In this document: positions 17,437 through 27,641 of the stretch, in pieces
Numbering within the stretch: the first letter of the stretch is position 1
How the letters are laid out: every line of letters starts with the position of its first letter
Assembly (NCBI RefSeq): GCF_008124885.1
Contig: NZ_VNHX01000019.1
Coordinates: forward strand, 29,051 to 93,050
Source of the DNA: Sphingobacterium allocomposti
Lineage (GTDB): Bacteria > Bacteroidota > Bacteroidia > Sphingobacteriales > Sphingobacteriaceae
DNA: 64,000 nucleotides
Direction of reading: 5' to 3'
Position numbers and translations under genes: made by a program
The notes under the pieces: generated by a model
What the model was told of the DNA's origin: nothing
Seen by the model: only the letters and a program-made list of their open reading frames with translations
The model's database searches: none

Positions 17437-17475
17437 GCTGTACCGTACCGAGCCTGCCGAAGTGCTCAGCCCGAC
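17437..17475. repeat. Degenerate REP-like element
   Basis: GAGCCTGCCGAAG (17450-17462) followed by TGCTCAGCCCGACA resembles the widespread palindromic intergenic repeat whose core reads GAGCYTGYCGAAG. A related array occurs at 36137-36361. The rest of the 17326-17611 spacer shows nothing else except a TAAATTTG box at 17588-17595 that may be the gmd -7 element. Confidence 0.45.
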
Positions 17476-17611
17476 AACGTTGCTCCGGTTTGTCTATTCT
17501 ATTGTAAGCTTAAGGCCCGCAATGCAGCCTTTTTTCAATAACAGATTTTGTCATGCAGCGCTATGTAGTTAAACTCCCAAATATTTTTAAATTTGTCTTA
17601 TATTCAAAAAT

Positions 17612-18763
17612 ATGGACGCAAGGAAACCCAAGGTCGCTTTTGTAACGGGAATAACCGGGCAAGACGGAGCATATCTCGCAGAATTTTTACTGAGAAAAGG
17701 TTATATCGTTCACGGTCTAAAAAGGCGTTCGTCGCTTTTTAACACAGACCGTATAGATCACCTATATCAGGACCCTCACCTAAGCCAGCGAAATTTTATT
17801 TTGCACTATGGCGACTTAACGGACTCGAGCAACTTAATCCGTATCATACAGGAAGCTCAGCCGGACGAAATCTATAACCTCGCGGCCCAGTCGCATGTGA
17901 AGGTCAGCTTTGACGCGCCCGAGTATACGGCGAACGCTGATGGAATCGGTGCTTTGCGTATCTTGGACGCCGTGCGTCTGCTGGGGCTGACACAAAAAAC
18001 GAGAATCTATCAGGCGTCTACTTCGGAGCTGTATGGACTGGTGCAGGAGGTGCCGCAGCGTGAGACCACTCCTTTTTATCCGCGCAGTCCTTATGCGGTA
18101 GCTAAGCTATATGGTTACTGGATTACGGTGAACTATAGAGAAGCTTATAATATGTATGCATGCAACGGCATTCTGTTTAATCACGAAAGTCCTGTGCGGG
18201 GCGAAACTTTTGTGACCCGGAAAATTACGCGTGCGGTGGCCAAGATAGCGCTGGGATTGCAGGACAAGCTCTATCTGGGAAATCTTTCGGCGAAGCGCGA
18301 TTGGGGACATGCAAAAGATTACGTGGAAGCCATGTGGTTGATCCTTCAGCAGGAGCAGCCGGAAGATTTTGTAATCGCGACGGGCATTACAACAACTGTC
18401 AGGGATTTTGTTCGGATGGCTTTCGCGGAACTCGGCATCGAAGTGGAGTTTAGTGGAAAAAATGAAGCGGAAAAAGGCGTGATCATAGATCGCGACGAAG
18501 AGCGGCTTGCGGCTCTTGATATTCCCGCCGAGAACGTCAAGCTGGGGCAAACTGTGGTTAAAATCGATCCACGCTATTTCCGTCCGACGGAAGTCGACCT
18601 GCTCGTTGGAGATCCGTCAAAGGCAAAGGCAAAACTGGGATGGGAACCCAAATATACGCTGCCTATGCTAGTCAGTGAAATGGTGGATAGTGATCTGCAA
18701 CTGATGCGTAAAGAGGAATACCTCAAAAGAGGAGGCTTCACCACCTTGAATTATTTCGAATAA
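17612..18763 (+). CDS. gmd: GDP-mannose 4,6-dehydratase
   Basis: 383 residues, extended SDR. It converts GDP-mannose to GDP-4-keto-6-deoxymannose, precursor of GDP-fucose and related sugars. Key motifs: [15 protein letters not shown] (NADP binding), [22 protein letters not shown], the catalytic S/T-Glu (STSELYG) and [10 protein letters not shown] with Tyr and Lys, then [15 protein letters not shown], all diagnostic for Gmd. The usual partner fcl or rmd is not adjacent, so the pathway product is open. The gene stands alone between a REP-like spacer and a coiled-coil gene. Confidence 0.96.
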   Translation: MDARKPKVAFVTGITGQDGAYLAEFLLRKGYIVHGLKRRSSLFNTDRIDHLYQDPHLSQRNFILHYGDLTDSSNLIRIIQEAQPDEIYNLAAQSHVKVSFDAPEYTANADGIGALRILDAVRLLGLTQKTRIYQASTSELYGLVQEVPQRETTPFYPRSPYAVAKLYGYWITVNYREAYNMYACNGILFNHESPVRGETFVTRKITRAVAKIALGLQDKLYLGNLSAKRDWGHAKDYVEAMWLILQQEQPEDFVIATGITTTVRDFVRMAFAELGIEVEFSGKNEAEKGVIIDRDEERLAALDIPAENVKLGQTVVKIDPRYFRPTEVDLLVGDPSKAKAKLGWEPKYTLPMLVSEMVDSDLQLMRKEEYLKRGGFTTLNYFE

Positions 18764-18865
18764 CGCACTCCTATTGTGGTAAGAGTCGGACTTGGAATAG
18801 TTTTTGTTATGGTAACATGTTGTTAATAATAATGTTACTTTGTAGCACTTACGTTTAAAAGGATA

Positions 18866-19819
18866 ATGTACAAACAAGAAGATATTGAGAAAGTAGAACC
18901 TTACGATTCGGCGAAAGCTTATCATGAAGAACCCCCCAAGCGGAACAATTCGAAAATTTACTTTTTCATCATAGCAATCGCGGCGCTGCTGGCCACTAAC
19001 ATATATTTTTACGTAAAATTTAAATCTTCTGGGGAGAAGCTTTATACTATGGCTATCCAGAAGCAGGATCTGCAGACAGAAATAGACCGTATAGAAGCGG
19101 AGCTTGATAACCTTATTGCTCTCAGAGCGGCTGATACCGATGCCTCGTTAGAGGCCTCCGAACAACGGGCCAGAGAAGCAATCAGTGTATTAAGATCGAA
19201 GCTGGAAACGCAGACTATTACCGAAGAAGACATCCTCATTGCAAAAAGAGAGGTGGCAAAACTAAAAGACGATGTGTCCGGCTTACGGACGGCCCTTAAC
19301 GAACTCAAGATGCGAAACGAACTTCTGCAACGGGAAAATGCAAATCTTTCTGATCAGGTTTCGTCGACGGGTAAACAGGTCGATGTCCTTTCCCAGGAGA
19401 ATAGCAGGTTGAAGGATAAGGTGGTGGCTGCTTCTGCATTGAAGGTTTCAAATATGCAGGTTAACGGCGTGTCGGTCTCAAAGAAAGGCAAGATCGAGAC
19501 GGAGTCCAGAGCAAGACGGGTAGAGCAGCTACAGATCTTGTTTTCCATTGCAGATAACACCTTGGCTAAAGTTGGAGACAAAGAGGTCTTCGTCCGGATA
19601 ATTGATCCGGTAGGCAATTTATTCGGCGACGCGAACAATATCTTTTATGTACACGGCGAGAAATTGCAATACACATTTAAAGATGTGATAAACTTCAGCA
19701 ACAATGGAGAGGAATACCAGTTTCTCTGGCCGTTGGATAAGTTTCGTAAAGGGGCGTATACCGTCTTATTATATAACGACAACGCTATTATGGGCCGCGG
19801 AGGAGTTGTTCTGAAGTAG
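18866..19819 (+). CDS. Membrane-anchored coiled-coil protein
   Basis: 317 residues. The N-terminal 30 residues are charged and cytoplasmic, then one helix spans the membrane (IYFFIIAIAALLATNIYFYV). A long coiled coil (about residues 55-185, heptads such as LQTEIDRIEAELDNLI and LKDDVSGLRTALNELK) leads to a C-terminal beta-rich domain with VFVRIIDPVGNLFGD and YTVLLYNDNAIMGRG. Proteins of this plan are conserved in Bacteroidota without a known role. I infer a periplasmic domain presented on a stalk. A strong terminator follows. Confidence 0.8.
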   Translation: MYKQEDIEKVEPYDSAKAYHEEPPKRNNSKIYFFIIAIAALLATNIYFYVKFKSSGEKLYTMAIQKQDLQTEIDRIEAELDNLIALRAADTDASLEASEQRAREAISVLRSKLETQTITEEDILIAKREVAKLKDDVSGLRTALNELKMRNELLQRENANLSDQVSSTGKQVDVLSQENSRLKDKVVAASALKVSNMQVNGVSVSKKGKIETESRARRVEQLQILFSIADNTLAKVGDKEVFVRIIDPVGNLFGDANNIFYVHGEKLQYTFKDVINFSNNGEEYQFLWPLDKFRKGAYTVLLYNDNAIMGRGGVVLK

Positions 19820-19866
19820 GCGAAACTTAAGAGTATATACGTGTAATACCTTGGAAAACATGTGAT

Positions 19867-19900
19867 AAGAGCAGCGCTGATGGCGTTGCTCTTTTTTTTG
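19867..19900 (+). terminator. Intrinsic terminator
   Basis: Arms AAGAGCAGCGC (19867-19877) and GCGTTGCTCTT (19883-19893, one G-U pair), followed by seven T. It ends the coiled-coil gene. Confidence 0.85.
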
Positions 19901-19940
19901 ATCAATGGTTTTTAGAAATACGGGAAAGCAAAGCGGGCAC

Positions 19941-22900
19941 CTAGGGTCTATAGATCGGCAGTGTGATAATAAATGTGGTGCCGGTATTCGCTTTGGTAAT
20001 AAATTCAATCTTGCCACCTATGCCCGTTACGGTCTGTTTGACGAACGCCAATCCGAGCCCCGTCCCCGAACTTTTTGTCGTAAAATTAGGTTTAAATATA
20101 TTTGGAATTACCTCCTCGGAGATGCCATATCCATTATCCTGGATATGTATCTGGACAAAACCTTTGTCCTTATAGCTCAAAGTTACACTAATCCGTGTTT
20201 TTTTTCGGCCCACAGCTGCCTCGATGGCATTTTTGAACAGGTTATTGAAAGATCTTAATATCTGGTCGTGGTCGCCAAGGATATAGATGTTTTTCTCGTT
20301 GGTTTCGTTGATTAGGATAATAGACGTGTTCGATGAGTTGTTAAAGAGGTTCATCACCTTCAATATCTCTTCGACGAGGTTGATCTTGACGAGGTTGGTT
20401 TCCGGAAGTTTGGCAAAGGCCGAGAACTCGGTCGCAATTTTCGACAAGCTGTCGATCTGCTCGATGATCGAATTCGATATCCGGTGGAAGCGTTCGGCAA
20501 ACCGCGAGTCGCCTTCGTTGTAGGAGCGCACCAGCTGCTGAATGCCCAGCTTCATCGGTGTCAGCGGGTTTTTAATTTCGTGGGCGACCTGCTTCGCCAT
20601 CTCGCGCCATGCCTTTTCCCGCTCGGCATCGCGAAGTTGCTTCGCACTCTCTTCGAGCTTGATCAACATGTAGTTATATTCTTTTATCAGCATTCCGATC
20701 TCGTCATTCCGTTCCCAATATAAGGGCTCGTTAATCTTGTTGGAAAGCTGCGTCTCGGCGAGCTTCTGCCTGACGATATCAAGCGGCTTTGTAATTTTGC
20801 TGGACAGTGCCACCGCGATAAAGCCAAACAGGATAATGATAAAGGTATAAATGTTTAAGATGGTATTCAAAAGCAGGTTCTTGCTGGCCGTTGCGTCTTT
20901 CTCCGTGGTATAATAGGGGATGTTTAGATACGCAACGGTCTTGTATTCTTCGTTCTTTATGGCCGCATATGCCGACGAAAACCGGAAGTTCGAAATCTGC
21001 TCCTGCTCATATGCCTCAGACTTCCGTAGGACGGCGAGCTTGTTGAGGGCAGTCGGATTGATATATTCCGAAACGAGCTTAAGATCAAAGATCCGAGGCT
21101 GGGAGGAGTACAGAAGCTTTCCCGACTTATCGTATAGGTTGAAATTCGTCAGCGTAGACGGGGCCATCTCTTTCAGCATCCCGACCAGCTTGCTTTGAAA
21201 TCCATCGCCTTGGCTCCCTAAATTGTTTTCCAGTTTTTTTGTGACCTCTGCAATCTCCTTCAGCCTATTTGCGGAGGTTGTTTCTTCCAGCTGCCGGTTT
21301 ATACTAATAAATGCAATTGCTCCCGAGATCAAGATACCCAATAACACCGACATGATAACGAGCGTCTGTATCCGTGTACTGTATTGTACACTGTTGAAAA
21401 GCACCCTGAAATGGTAGCGGATGCGGTTCCAGCGGAAAGACTTATCAGAGAATGTCGTGACGAGGTAGTTGGTGATGTTGAATAAGCCAAAAAATGTCAG
21501 GAGAACAATAAAAACAATTGAACCTAAGGCAAGGTATTCCCACAGCGTTGTTTTCTGTTTACTGAATATGATGGTCGTATACTGATCTGGTCTGTACGCG
21601 AGATGTAAGAAGCTATCGTTCTCTTTAATGTTTATATACTGTCTCAGCTCATTCGGAATCTGGATGTCGTTTTCGGGATAGTTATACGTTCCGTATTGGG
21701 TAACCAGATTATTACCCTTGTATAACGCATATGAGTTGTTGCGGAACGCGTCCAGCTGCCAGCTGGATGTTTTGTTGTCGGACAGCACGTCCGGATAGGG
21801 CAGGAGGGTGCTGTAGGAGAGATTTTTTAAATTTAAATAAATATGATACGACTTGTCCGGAGCGTTTTCATACGGTACGGAAAGGTGGGTGAAGTACTCG
21901 TGCGTTCCCAGTTCGCTTCGTAGGCGGTAGAAGTTGCTGGTGAAGGGAATCTTGATCGCGCTTTTGATAACCTTTTCGCGGTATTCAGCTGCCTTGTCTA
22001 CGGGGTAGTCTTCTAAGGGAAGCCCTTCGTTGTCATAGTAATAAGCCTGGAATTCGAACTTGGATAAGTAGCCGCTTAAATACCGTGTTTTGATGTAGTC
22101 CGTGATATAATCAATATCCGGCCGCTCCCGATTCAGGCTTAGCAGTTTCTCCAGCTTATAGTCTTCGTTGATGTTCTTTTCAAGATCTATAAAGAGAGAT
22201 ACGGCGTTTACATCGTCTTCGGCCAGCAGGTGCGATATCGACTGCTTCATGCCGTCGATCTTTTTGATGCTGTTGTAATGGTTATAGGATATCACCGAAA
22301 TGCAGGACAGCAGCAGAACCGTTGTAATAAAAATTGACAGGCGATAAGGAGTCGAGAAATTATACGTTTTGTAGGTTCTTAAAAACACGAGAATCCCAAA
22401 AAGGATACAGAAAAATACGTTGAATCCTATGATCGCGGTGAATATCAATGCGACCACGAGACAGATCAGTTCGATGTTCAACATCAGCGTAATGTTGTTC
22501 AGAAAATAGCGTACCATCTGTACAATGCTATCGGTGTAGAGCACCAAGGTAGCGACGTTGAAACAGAACAGGATGATGCATAGCCAGCCATAGAGGCCGA
22601 GATTCAATATTTTGGTGAAATCGTTCTCGTAAAGAGGGGAGTGGGTGAGCAACGTGCCTAAAAAATAATACATCACCTGCGCGGCAACGTACAGACTGGC
22701 CATTCCCAGAATTGAGATAACGACGGAGCAGTTTTTTTTTCGGGTCCAGGCGGGTACGGGCAGGTAGTTTTGCACTATTCTAACAAAGCATATTAACCAA
22801 AATATACTACCGGTGGTCATCAGATAAGACCATATGTTTGGAAGAAACTCGTTGTAGGCATAATACTTTGGATCGAACAACTCCAAACTGGAATGGATGG

Positions 22901-23684
22901 ATAGCCAGTTCGATTTCAGATCGATGTAACGCACAAGTATCAGGACGGCGGTAAAGAGCAAAACGCTGAGCCAGGCATGGTCTTTCTTTGCAAAATGTAG
23001 GCAGACGCTGTTAGTCAGAACGACTATACATATCAACGCTGCCACCCAGCAAAAAAACTGTAAGGTGATATAAATGTTATCTTTCTTACCGCTGATCAGT
23101 TTGATCGAGAAGAGGTAGTTATTGTCCTTGCTGTAGATATTTCGGATATTTCCGTTATCGTCGTATTGGGCAATCTCCACATTTTTGACGTCGATGGTTG
23201 GAAGAAAGCTGTTCGTCAGATAGGAATTAACCGTTTCGAAGTTTCGCTTGATTGGAACCATCGCTACAACGGATATGCCGTTCCCGAGCAGTTTTTTCTT
23301 TACGAGGAACGATCTGTTTTCGGATTGAAGGTAGGAGGTGTTATTTCTTAGACCGACATCCGTGACCGGAACATAGATGTTGGTGGACCAGTGCACCAGC
23401 TGATTGTTTCGGTATACATAGAAGAAGATGAACTCCTTAGCAATGTCGTCGGTAAGTTTTGCTATTTGTACAGGATATTTGTCGACGTTCTGAAAGGTTT
23501 TTAGCGTGAGACTGTCCTGCAGTATCTCGTCTATTCTATCTTCAAACCGGTGAATACTTTTCGTGAGCTTTTTTTCGTCCAGTCCAAGCATATCCTCGTC
23601 CGAAATCGTGAAATGGATCGTGACAGCGGTCCCGACCAAAGAGAGCGTTAAAACTAAAAGCAGGAATCGAATCTTCGTTAACAT
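19941..23684 (-). CDS. Very large sensor histidine kinase (NtrY-like)
   Basis: 1247 residues, about twice the usual NtrY length. Reading order: one membrane helix, an extracytoplasmic domain to about 205, a block of roughly seven membrane helices (about 208-470), a second large extracytoplasmic domain to about 735, two more helices near 740 and 800, another outside domain, a helix near 950, HAMP, then the kinase core. The phosphoacceptor is His1035 in VAHEIKNPLTPMKLG. The N box is NNLFKNAIEAAVG, G1 DNGYGISEE, the F box IFKPNFTTKSSGTGLGLAF. There is no receiver domain and no adjacent response regulator. NtrY-like kinases respond to nitrogen or envelope signals; the ligand here is unknown. Confidence 0.93.
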   Translation of the reverse strand: MLTKIRFLLLVLTLSLVGTAVTIHFTISDEDMLGLDEKKLTKSIHRFEDRIDEILQDSLTLKTFQNVDKYPVQIAKLTDDIAKEFIFFYVYRNNQLVHWSTNIYVPVTDVGLRNNTSYLQSENRSFLVKKKLLGNGISVVAMVPIKRNFETVNSYLTNSFLPTIDVKNVEIAQYDDNGNIRNIYSKDNNYLFSIKLISGKKDNIYITLQFFCWVAALICIVVLTNSVCLHFAKKDHAWLSVLLFTAVLILVRYIDLKSNWLSIHSSLELFDPKYYAYNEFLPNIWSYLMTTGSIFWLICFVRIVQNYLPVPAWTRKKNCSVVISILGMASLYVAAQVMYYFLGTLLTHSPLYENDFTKILNLGLYGWLCIILFCFNVATLVLYTDSIVQMVRYFLNNITLMLNIELICLVVALIFTAIIGFNVFFCILFGILVFLRTYKTYNFSTPYRLSIFITTVLLLSCISVISYNHYNSIKKIDGMKQSISHLLAEDDVNAVSLFIDLEKNINEDYKLEKLLSLNRERPDIDYITDYIKTRYLSGYLSKFEFQAYYYDNEGLPLEDYPVDKAAEYREKVIKSAIKIPFTSNFYRLRSELGTHEYFTHLSVPYENAPDKSYHIYLNLKNLSYSTLLPYPDVLSDNKTSSWQLDAFRNNSYALYKGNNLVTQYGTYNYPENDIQIPNELRQYINIKENDSFLHLAYRPDQYTTIIFSKQKTTLWEYLALGSIVFIVLLTFFGLFNITNYLVTTFSDKSFRWNRIRYHFRVLFNSVQYSTRIQTLVIMSVLLGILISGAIAFISINRQLEETTSANRLKEIAEVTKKLENNLGSQGDGFQSKLVGMLKEMAPSTLTNFNLYDKSGKLLYSSQPRIFDLKLVSEYINPTALNKLAVLRKSEAYEQEQISNFRFSSAYAAIKNEEYKTVAYLNIPYYTTEKDATASKNLLLNTILNIYTFIIILFGFIAVALSSKITKPLDIVRQKLAETQLSNKINEPLYWERNDEIGMLIKEYNYMLIKLEESAKQLRDAEREKAWREMAKQVAHEIKNPLTPMKLGIQQLVRSYNEGDSRFAERFHRISNSIIEQIDSLSKIATEFSAFAKLPETNLVKINLVEEILKVMNLFNNSSNTSIILINETNEKNIYILGDHDQILRSFNNLFKNAIEAAVGRKKTRISVTLSYKDKGFVQIHIQDNGYGISEEVIPNIFKPNFTTKSSGTGLGLAFVKQTVTGIGGKIEFITKANTGTTFIITLPIYRP

Positions 23685-23809
23685 GTATTCCTCTGACTAC
23701 CTAAACTGTAAACTTAGATAAATTTGGCCTTATATCCAATACAAATAGCTTCGGATAGGCCGTGTAAGATTTGCCCGTATGCCCGATTACCAGAGCTACT
23801 TAAAGAAAC

Positions 23810-23845
23810 AAAAAATCCCCGTGCAGGTTTTGACGAGGATTCTTT
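23810..23845 (-). terminator. Terminator of the sdhCAB operon
   Basis: On the minus strand an AATCC/CGT stem with one bulge (arms near 23833-23842 and 23813-23822) is followed by six T. It lies 22 bases past the sdhB stop. Confidence 0.65.
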
Positions 23846-23866
23846 GTTTTATAACGTTTTTTGCAT

Positions 23867-24646
23867 TTAATTGTGGGTATGTACATCTTCTTCGCGGAAG
23901 AATTTCGCTGTGAAATATTCACGGTTCATTCTTGCGATGTTCGATAGCTTGATACCTTTTGGACATTCTGCTTCACATGCTCCGGTATTTGTACAGTTAC
24001 CGAATCCTTCTGCGTCCATTTGGTCTACCATAGCCTGTGCCCGTTCGTAGCGCTCTGTCTGTCCTTGCGGAAGAAGTGCAAACTGAGAGATCTTCGCGGA
24101 CACAAATAACATGGCCGACGCATTTTTACATGCTGCCACGCAAGCTCCGCATCCGATACATGTAGCAGATTCAAAGGCCTCATCAGCGATACGCTTCGGA
24201 ACAGGAATAGCGTTGGCATCAGGTACGCCACCTGTGTTGACGTTTACATATCCGCCAGCTTGCTGGATACGGTCGAAGGCTGTACGGTCTACGGCCAGGT
24301 CTTTTAGTACCGGAAATGCCGCTGCACGCCAAGGTTCGATCACTATGGTTTGCCCGTCGTGGAACGAGCGCATGTGAAGCTGACAGGTCGTGATGCCGTA
24401 TTTCGGTCCATGGGGGCGTCCGTTAATCACTAGCGAACACATGCCGCAGATACCTTCGCGACAATCGTGGTCAAAGTAAATAGGATCTTCTCCTTTGCGG
24501 GTGAGGTCTTCGTTTACAACATCAAGCATTTCCAGGAATGACATGTCATCAGCAATGTCGTTCGCTTGAATTGTCACAAACTGACCTTTGGATTTATCAT
24601 TTTTTTGACGCCAGACTTTTAGCGTTAAATTCATATGTTGTGCCAT
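23867..24646 (-). CDS. sdhB: Succinate dehydrogenase/fumarate reductase iron-sulfur subunit
   Basis: 259 residues from the ATG at 24644-24646 ([14 protein letters not shown]); the open frame reaches 24682 but that part lies in an intercistronic hairpin. The 2Fe-2S cluster ligands are in [21 protein letters not shown], with C further on (TTCQLHMR). The C-terminal half has the 4Fe-4S and 3Fe-4S motifs [13 protein letters not shown] and [15 protein letters not shown]. It passes electrons between SdhA and the haem b subunit. It is the last gene of the sdhC-sdhA-sdhB operon. Confidence 0.96.
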   Translation of the reverse strand: MAQHMNLTLKVWRQKNDKSKGQFVTIQANDIADDMSFLEMLDVVNEDLTRKGEDPIYFDHDCREGICGMCSLVINGRPHGPKYGITTCQLHMRSFHDGQTIVIEPWRAAAFPVLKDLAVDRTAFDRIQQAGGYVNVNTGGVPDANAIPVPKRIADEAFESATCIGCGACVAACKNASAMLFVSAKISQFALLPQGQTERYERAQAMVDQMDAEGFGNCTNTGACEAECPKGIKLSNIARMNREYFTAKFFREEDVHTHN

Positions 24647-24669
24647 GATAATATTGTTAAGTAATGACA

Positions 24670-24693
24670 AGTAAGCAAGCACGCTTGCTTACT
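24670..24693 (-). promoter_or_regulatory. Intercistronic hairpin between sdhA and sdhB
   Basis: A perfect 11-bp inverted repeat (AGTAAGCAAGC and its complement) with only two bases between the arms lies seven bases after the sdhA stop and 24 bases before the sdhB start. It has no T-run, so it is not a normal terminator. It may protect or process the mRNA or tune the SdhA:SdhB ratio. Confidence 0.6.
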
Positions 24694-24699
24694 CTACTA

Positions 24700-26634
24700 C
24701 TATTTATAACTTCTTTGTGTTAATTTAACGTTTTCGAAAACTAACTCTTCTTTGTGTAAAACTTCAGGCTGGTCTTCGCCTTTAAATTCCCAGGCTGCTA
24801 CATAAGCGAAGTTCTCATCGTCGCGTTTAGCTTCTCCTTCTTCGGTCTGGGATTCAAGGCGGAAGTGGCCACCACAGGATTCGGCGCGGTTCAAGGCGTC
24901 ATCAACCATCAATTCGCCTAATTCCAGGAAGTCAGCTACGCGGCCTGCTTTTTCCAATGACATGTTAAGCTCTTCATTTTCGCCCAACACCTTAACGTCA
25001 GACCAAAACTCTCTCTTCAGGTTCTGAATCAGTCCCTTTGCTTTTGTCAGTCCTTCCGCGGTTCTCGCCATACCACAATATTCCCACATGATCTTTCCAA
25101 GCTCTTTATGGATATCGTCTACCGTTTTTGATCCTTTCAGGCTAAGGAGGGTATTGATTCTGTCTTCAACTTCCTTGCGGGTCTGCTCGAATGCGGGGTG
25201 ATTTTTGTCTACCGGCGCGAAGGAGCCTAGGTTTGCGAGGTAATCCCCGACAGTATAAGGAATAACGAAATATCCGTCAGATAAGCCTTGCATTAAGGCT
25301 GAAGCGCCCAGACGGTTCGCACCGTGATCGGAGAAGTTACACTCGCCAAGCGCGTAAAGCCCAGGAACAGTCGTCATGAGATTATAATCGACCCAGATAC
25401 CGCCCATGGTATAGTGCACCGCTGGGTAGATACGCATAGGCTGCTCGTAAGGATTCTCGTCGGTAATTTGATAATACATATCAAATAGGTTTCCGTATTT
25501 CGCTTCTACAGTATCTTTTCCTAAACGCTTAATGGCGTCGGCGAAGTCTAAGAATACTGCAACGCCGGATTTACCAACACCACGACCCTCGTCGACCATC
25601 TCTTTTGCGTTACGTGAAGCGACGTCACGAGGTACAAGGTTTCCGAATGACGGATATTTTCTTTCCAGGAAGTAATCCCTGTCTTCTTCTTTAATATCGG
25701 CAGGCTTCAGTTCGCCTTTACGCAGTTTGGCAGCAAGCTCCTGTGTTTTGGGAACCCATACGCGGCCGTCGTTACGTAGAGACTCTGACATCAATGTCAG
25801 TTTCGACTGGTGATCTCCTGTAACAGGAATACATGTCGGGTGAATCTGTGTATAACATGGGTTGGCAAAGAATGCTCCACGTTTATGCGCGCGCCAGGCC
25901 GCGGTCACGTTACAGCCCATAGCGTTGGTAGATAGGAAGAACACGTTACCGTAGCCTCCGGTACACAATAATACCGCGTGTCCTTCGTGTGCTTCTACTT
26001 TACCGGTTACTAAATCTCTCGTGATAATACCACGCGCGTGTCCATCGATCTTAACAAGATCTAACATTTCGTGCCTGGTGTATGACTGTACTTTGCCTTT
26101 CTTAATTTGACGGTTTAATGCCGAGTATGCGCCCAGTAGCAGCTGCTGTCCTGTTTGACCCCGTGCATAAAACGTACGGGACACCTGTGCACCACCGAAA
26201 GAGCGGTTGTCCAATAGACCTCCGTATTCGCGGGCGAAAGGCACCCCCTGAGCGACACATTGGTCGATGATATTGACAGACACCTCTGCCAGACGGTACA
26301 CGTTAGCCTCTCTTGCACGGTAATCTCCTCCTTTGATTGTATCGTAGAATAGACGGAATACCGAGTCGCCGTCATTTTGATAATTTTTCGCGGCGTTGAT
26401 ACCTCCCTGCGCAGCGATGGAGTGCGCACGGCGAGGAGAATCTTGGTAGCAGAAGGTCTTCACATTGTAGCCTAGTTCTGCCAAGGAAGCTGCTGCTGAC
26501 GCTCCAGCCAACCCTGTACCCACGACGATTATCGTAAACTTACGTTTGTTGGCTGGGTTGACCAACTTCATTTCAAATTTATGTTTTGACCATTTCTCCG
26601 CTAACGGGCCTGCTGGTACTTTTGAATCTAACAT
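24700..26634 (-). CDS. sdhA: Succinate dehydrogenase/fumarate reductase flavoprotein subunit
   Basis: 644 residues. It oxidises succinate to fumarate using covalently bound FAD. The dinucleotide motif is [20 protein letters not shown], the histidine for FAD linkage sits in [15 protein letters not shown], and the active-site region has HPTCIP and [41 protein letters not shown] is the second FAD contact. The insertion around 250-330 and the overall length are typical of the Bacteroidota/epsilon-type enzymes. It follows sdhC by 46 bases. Confidence 0.97.
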   Translation of the reverse strand: MLDSKVPAGPLAEKWSKHKFEMKLVNPANKRKFTIIVVGTGLAGASAAASLAELGYNVKTFCYQDSPRRAHSIAAQGGINAAKNYQNDGDSVFRLFYDTIKGGDYRAREANVYRLAEVSVNIIDQCVAQGVPFAREYGGLLDNRSFGGAQVSRTFYARGQTGQQLLLGAYSALNRQIKKGKVQSYTRHEMLDLVKIDGHARGIITRDLVTGKVEAHEGHAVLLCTGGYGNVFFLSTNAMGCNVTAAWRAHKRGAFFANPCYTQIHPTCIPVTGDHQSKLTLMSESLRNDGRVWVPKTQELAAKLRKGELKPADIKEEDRDYFLERKYPSFGNLVPRDVASRNAKEMVDEGRGVGKSGVAVFLDFADAIKRLGKDTVEAKYGNLFDMYYQITDENPYEQPMRIYPAVHYTMGGIWVDYNLMTTVPGLYALGECNFSDHGANRLGASALMQGLSDGYFVIPYTVGDYLANLGSFAPVDKNHPAFEQTRKEVEDRINTLLSLKGSKTVDDIHKELGKIMWEYCGMARTAEGLTKAKGLIQNLKREFWSDVKVLGENEELNMSLEKAGRVADFLELGELMVDDALNRAESCGGHFRLESQTEEGEAKRDDENFAYVAAWEFKGEDQPEVLHKEELVFENVKLTQRSYK

Positions 26635-26680
26635 ATTTAAATACTTTATATTTAACAGATATGAGTATATATCCTAAATA

Positions 26681-27454
26681 TTATTTAACGAAATAGAAAT
26701 ATAGGGGCATTAGTGCGAAAGCCACAGGAATGATGACTCCGAATACCCAAACACCCAGGAATTCGATCAAGGGTACATATTTTTTGTGCGACACACCCAA
26801 GGTCTGAAATGCAGACTTGAAGCCGTGTATAAGGTGAAACGAAAGGGCTATCATCGCAATGACGTAGAAAATAACCAGGCCGAGGTTCTGGAAAGCAAAA
26901 TCAACCTGCTTATACAAATCGCGCGCTTTCACAATTTCGACGTTGTCTTCCACAGTAACCTGATAGTCCCTGAAGTCGGCCGCATCGAGTTCCTGTGATG
27001 TCGTCTTTCCCGTAGCCAGGTCTGTGCGGTACTCGATGTACGGCACCTGGTCGTTATGGTACTTCCACCAAAAGTTCTGCATGTGCGTTGCGAGGAAAAC
27101 CAAAATAACCGTTCCTAAGATCCCCATATTGCGGGAACTCCATTTACTATTCGCCTTTCCGTCGAATTGCGCATAGCCAATCGGGCGGGCAGCTCTATTC
27201 TTTAGTGTCAATACCAAAGCGTAGATTGCGTGGATAATAATAGAGGCATAAAGTAGATAAGAAACTACCTTAATGGGGGTGAAATGTGTCATGAAATACG
27301 CATAGTTATTGAACGCGTACCCCTCGTCATTTTTAAATAACTGCAAGTTACCAATCAAGTGAACTACTAGGAATGTACATAGGAAAATTCCCGTTAAGCT
27401 CATGATTAGTTTTCTTCCTAGTGAAGAACTTAAAACTGGCTTTGAATTACTCAT
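26681..27454 (-). CDS. sdhC: Succinate dehydrogenase cytochrome b subunit (b558 type)
   Basis: 257 residues with five predicted membrane helices. It is the single large anchor of B. subtilis-like enzymes that binds two haem b. Histidines in or at helices include FLVVHLIGNLQLF, NNYAYFMTHF, SIIIHAIYALVL, FLATHMQNFWW and LSFHLIHGFKSAFQTLG, fitting axial ligands. A hydrophilic insert with DLATGKTTSQELDAADFRDYQV lies between helices three and four. It links succinate oxidation to menaquinone. It is the first gene of sdhCAB, behind a good promoter match. Confidence 0.93.
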   Translation of the reverse strand: MSNSKPVLSSSLGRKLIMSLTGIFLCTFLVVHLIGNLQLFKNDEGYAFNNYAYFMTHFTPIKVVSYLLYASIIIHAIYALVLTLKNRAARPIGYAQFDGKANSKWSSRNMGILGTVILVFLATHMQNFWWKYHNDQVPYIEYRTDLATGKTTSQELDAADFRDYQVTVEDNVEIVKARDLYKQVDFAFQNLGLVIFYVIAMIALSFHLIHGFKSAFQTLGVSHKKYVPLIEFLGVWVFGVIIPVAFALMPLYFYFVK

Positions 27455-27479
27455 TATCCTTGATATTTTATTTGATTCG

Positions 27480-27513
27480 CAAATCTATTTATTTGTTAAC
27501 AGAAATCTGACAA
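27480..27513 (-). promoter_or_regulatory. Predicted promoter of sdhCAB
   Basis: On the minus strand TTG (complement of 27511-27513), 23-base spacer, TAGATTTG (complement of 27480-27487). The start would be about 27473, some 20 bases before the sdhC ATG. Confidence 0.6.
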
Positions 27514-27551
27514 TCGGCAATAAAAACAGGCAATTTAGAACGTTTCTAATC

Positions 27552-27586
27552 AAAAAAAGCCTTGCCGGAGAAACTCCATGCAAGGC
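27552..27586 (-). terminator. Intrinsic terminator of the outer-membrane barrel gene
   Basis: On the minus strand GCCTTGC...GCAAGGC with an inner GGAG/CTCC pair forms the stem, followed by seven T (complement of 27552-27558). It lies between the barrel gene and the sdhC promoter. Confidence 0.85.
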
Positions 27587-27641
27587 GTTGTAATAAGGTG
27601 TTTTGCGTTTCGTTAGCGAGCCGCAATTAAGTTGTATTTTT

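Noticed and set aside
24647..24682. Longer SdhB start (MLAYLSLL...)
   Set aside because: The codons fall in the intercistronic hairpin, and the family begins at the later ATG.
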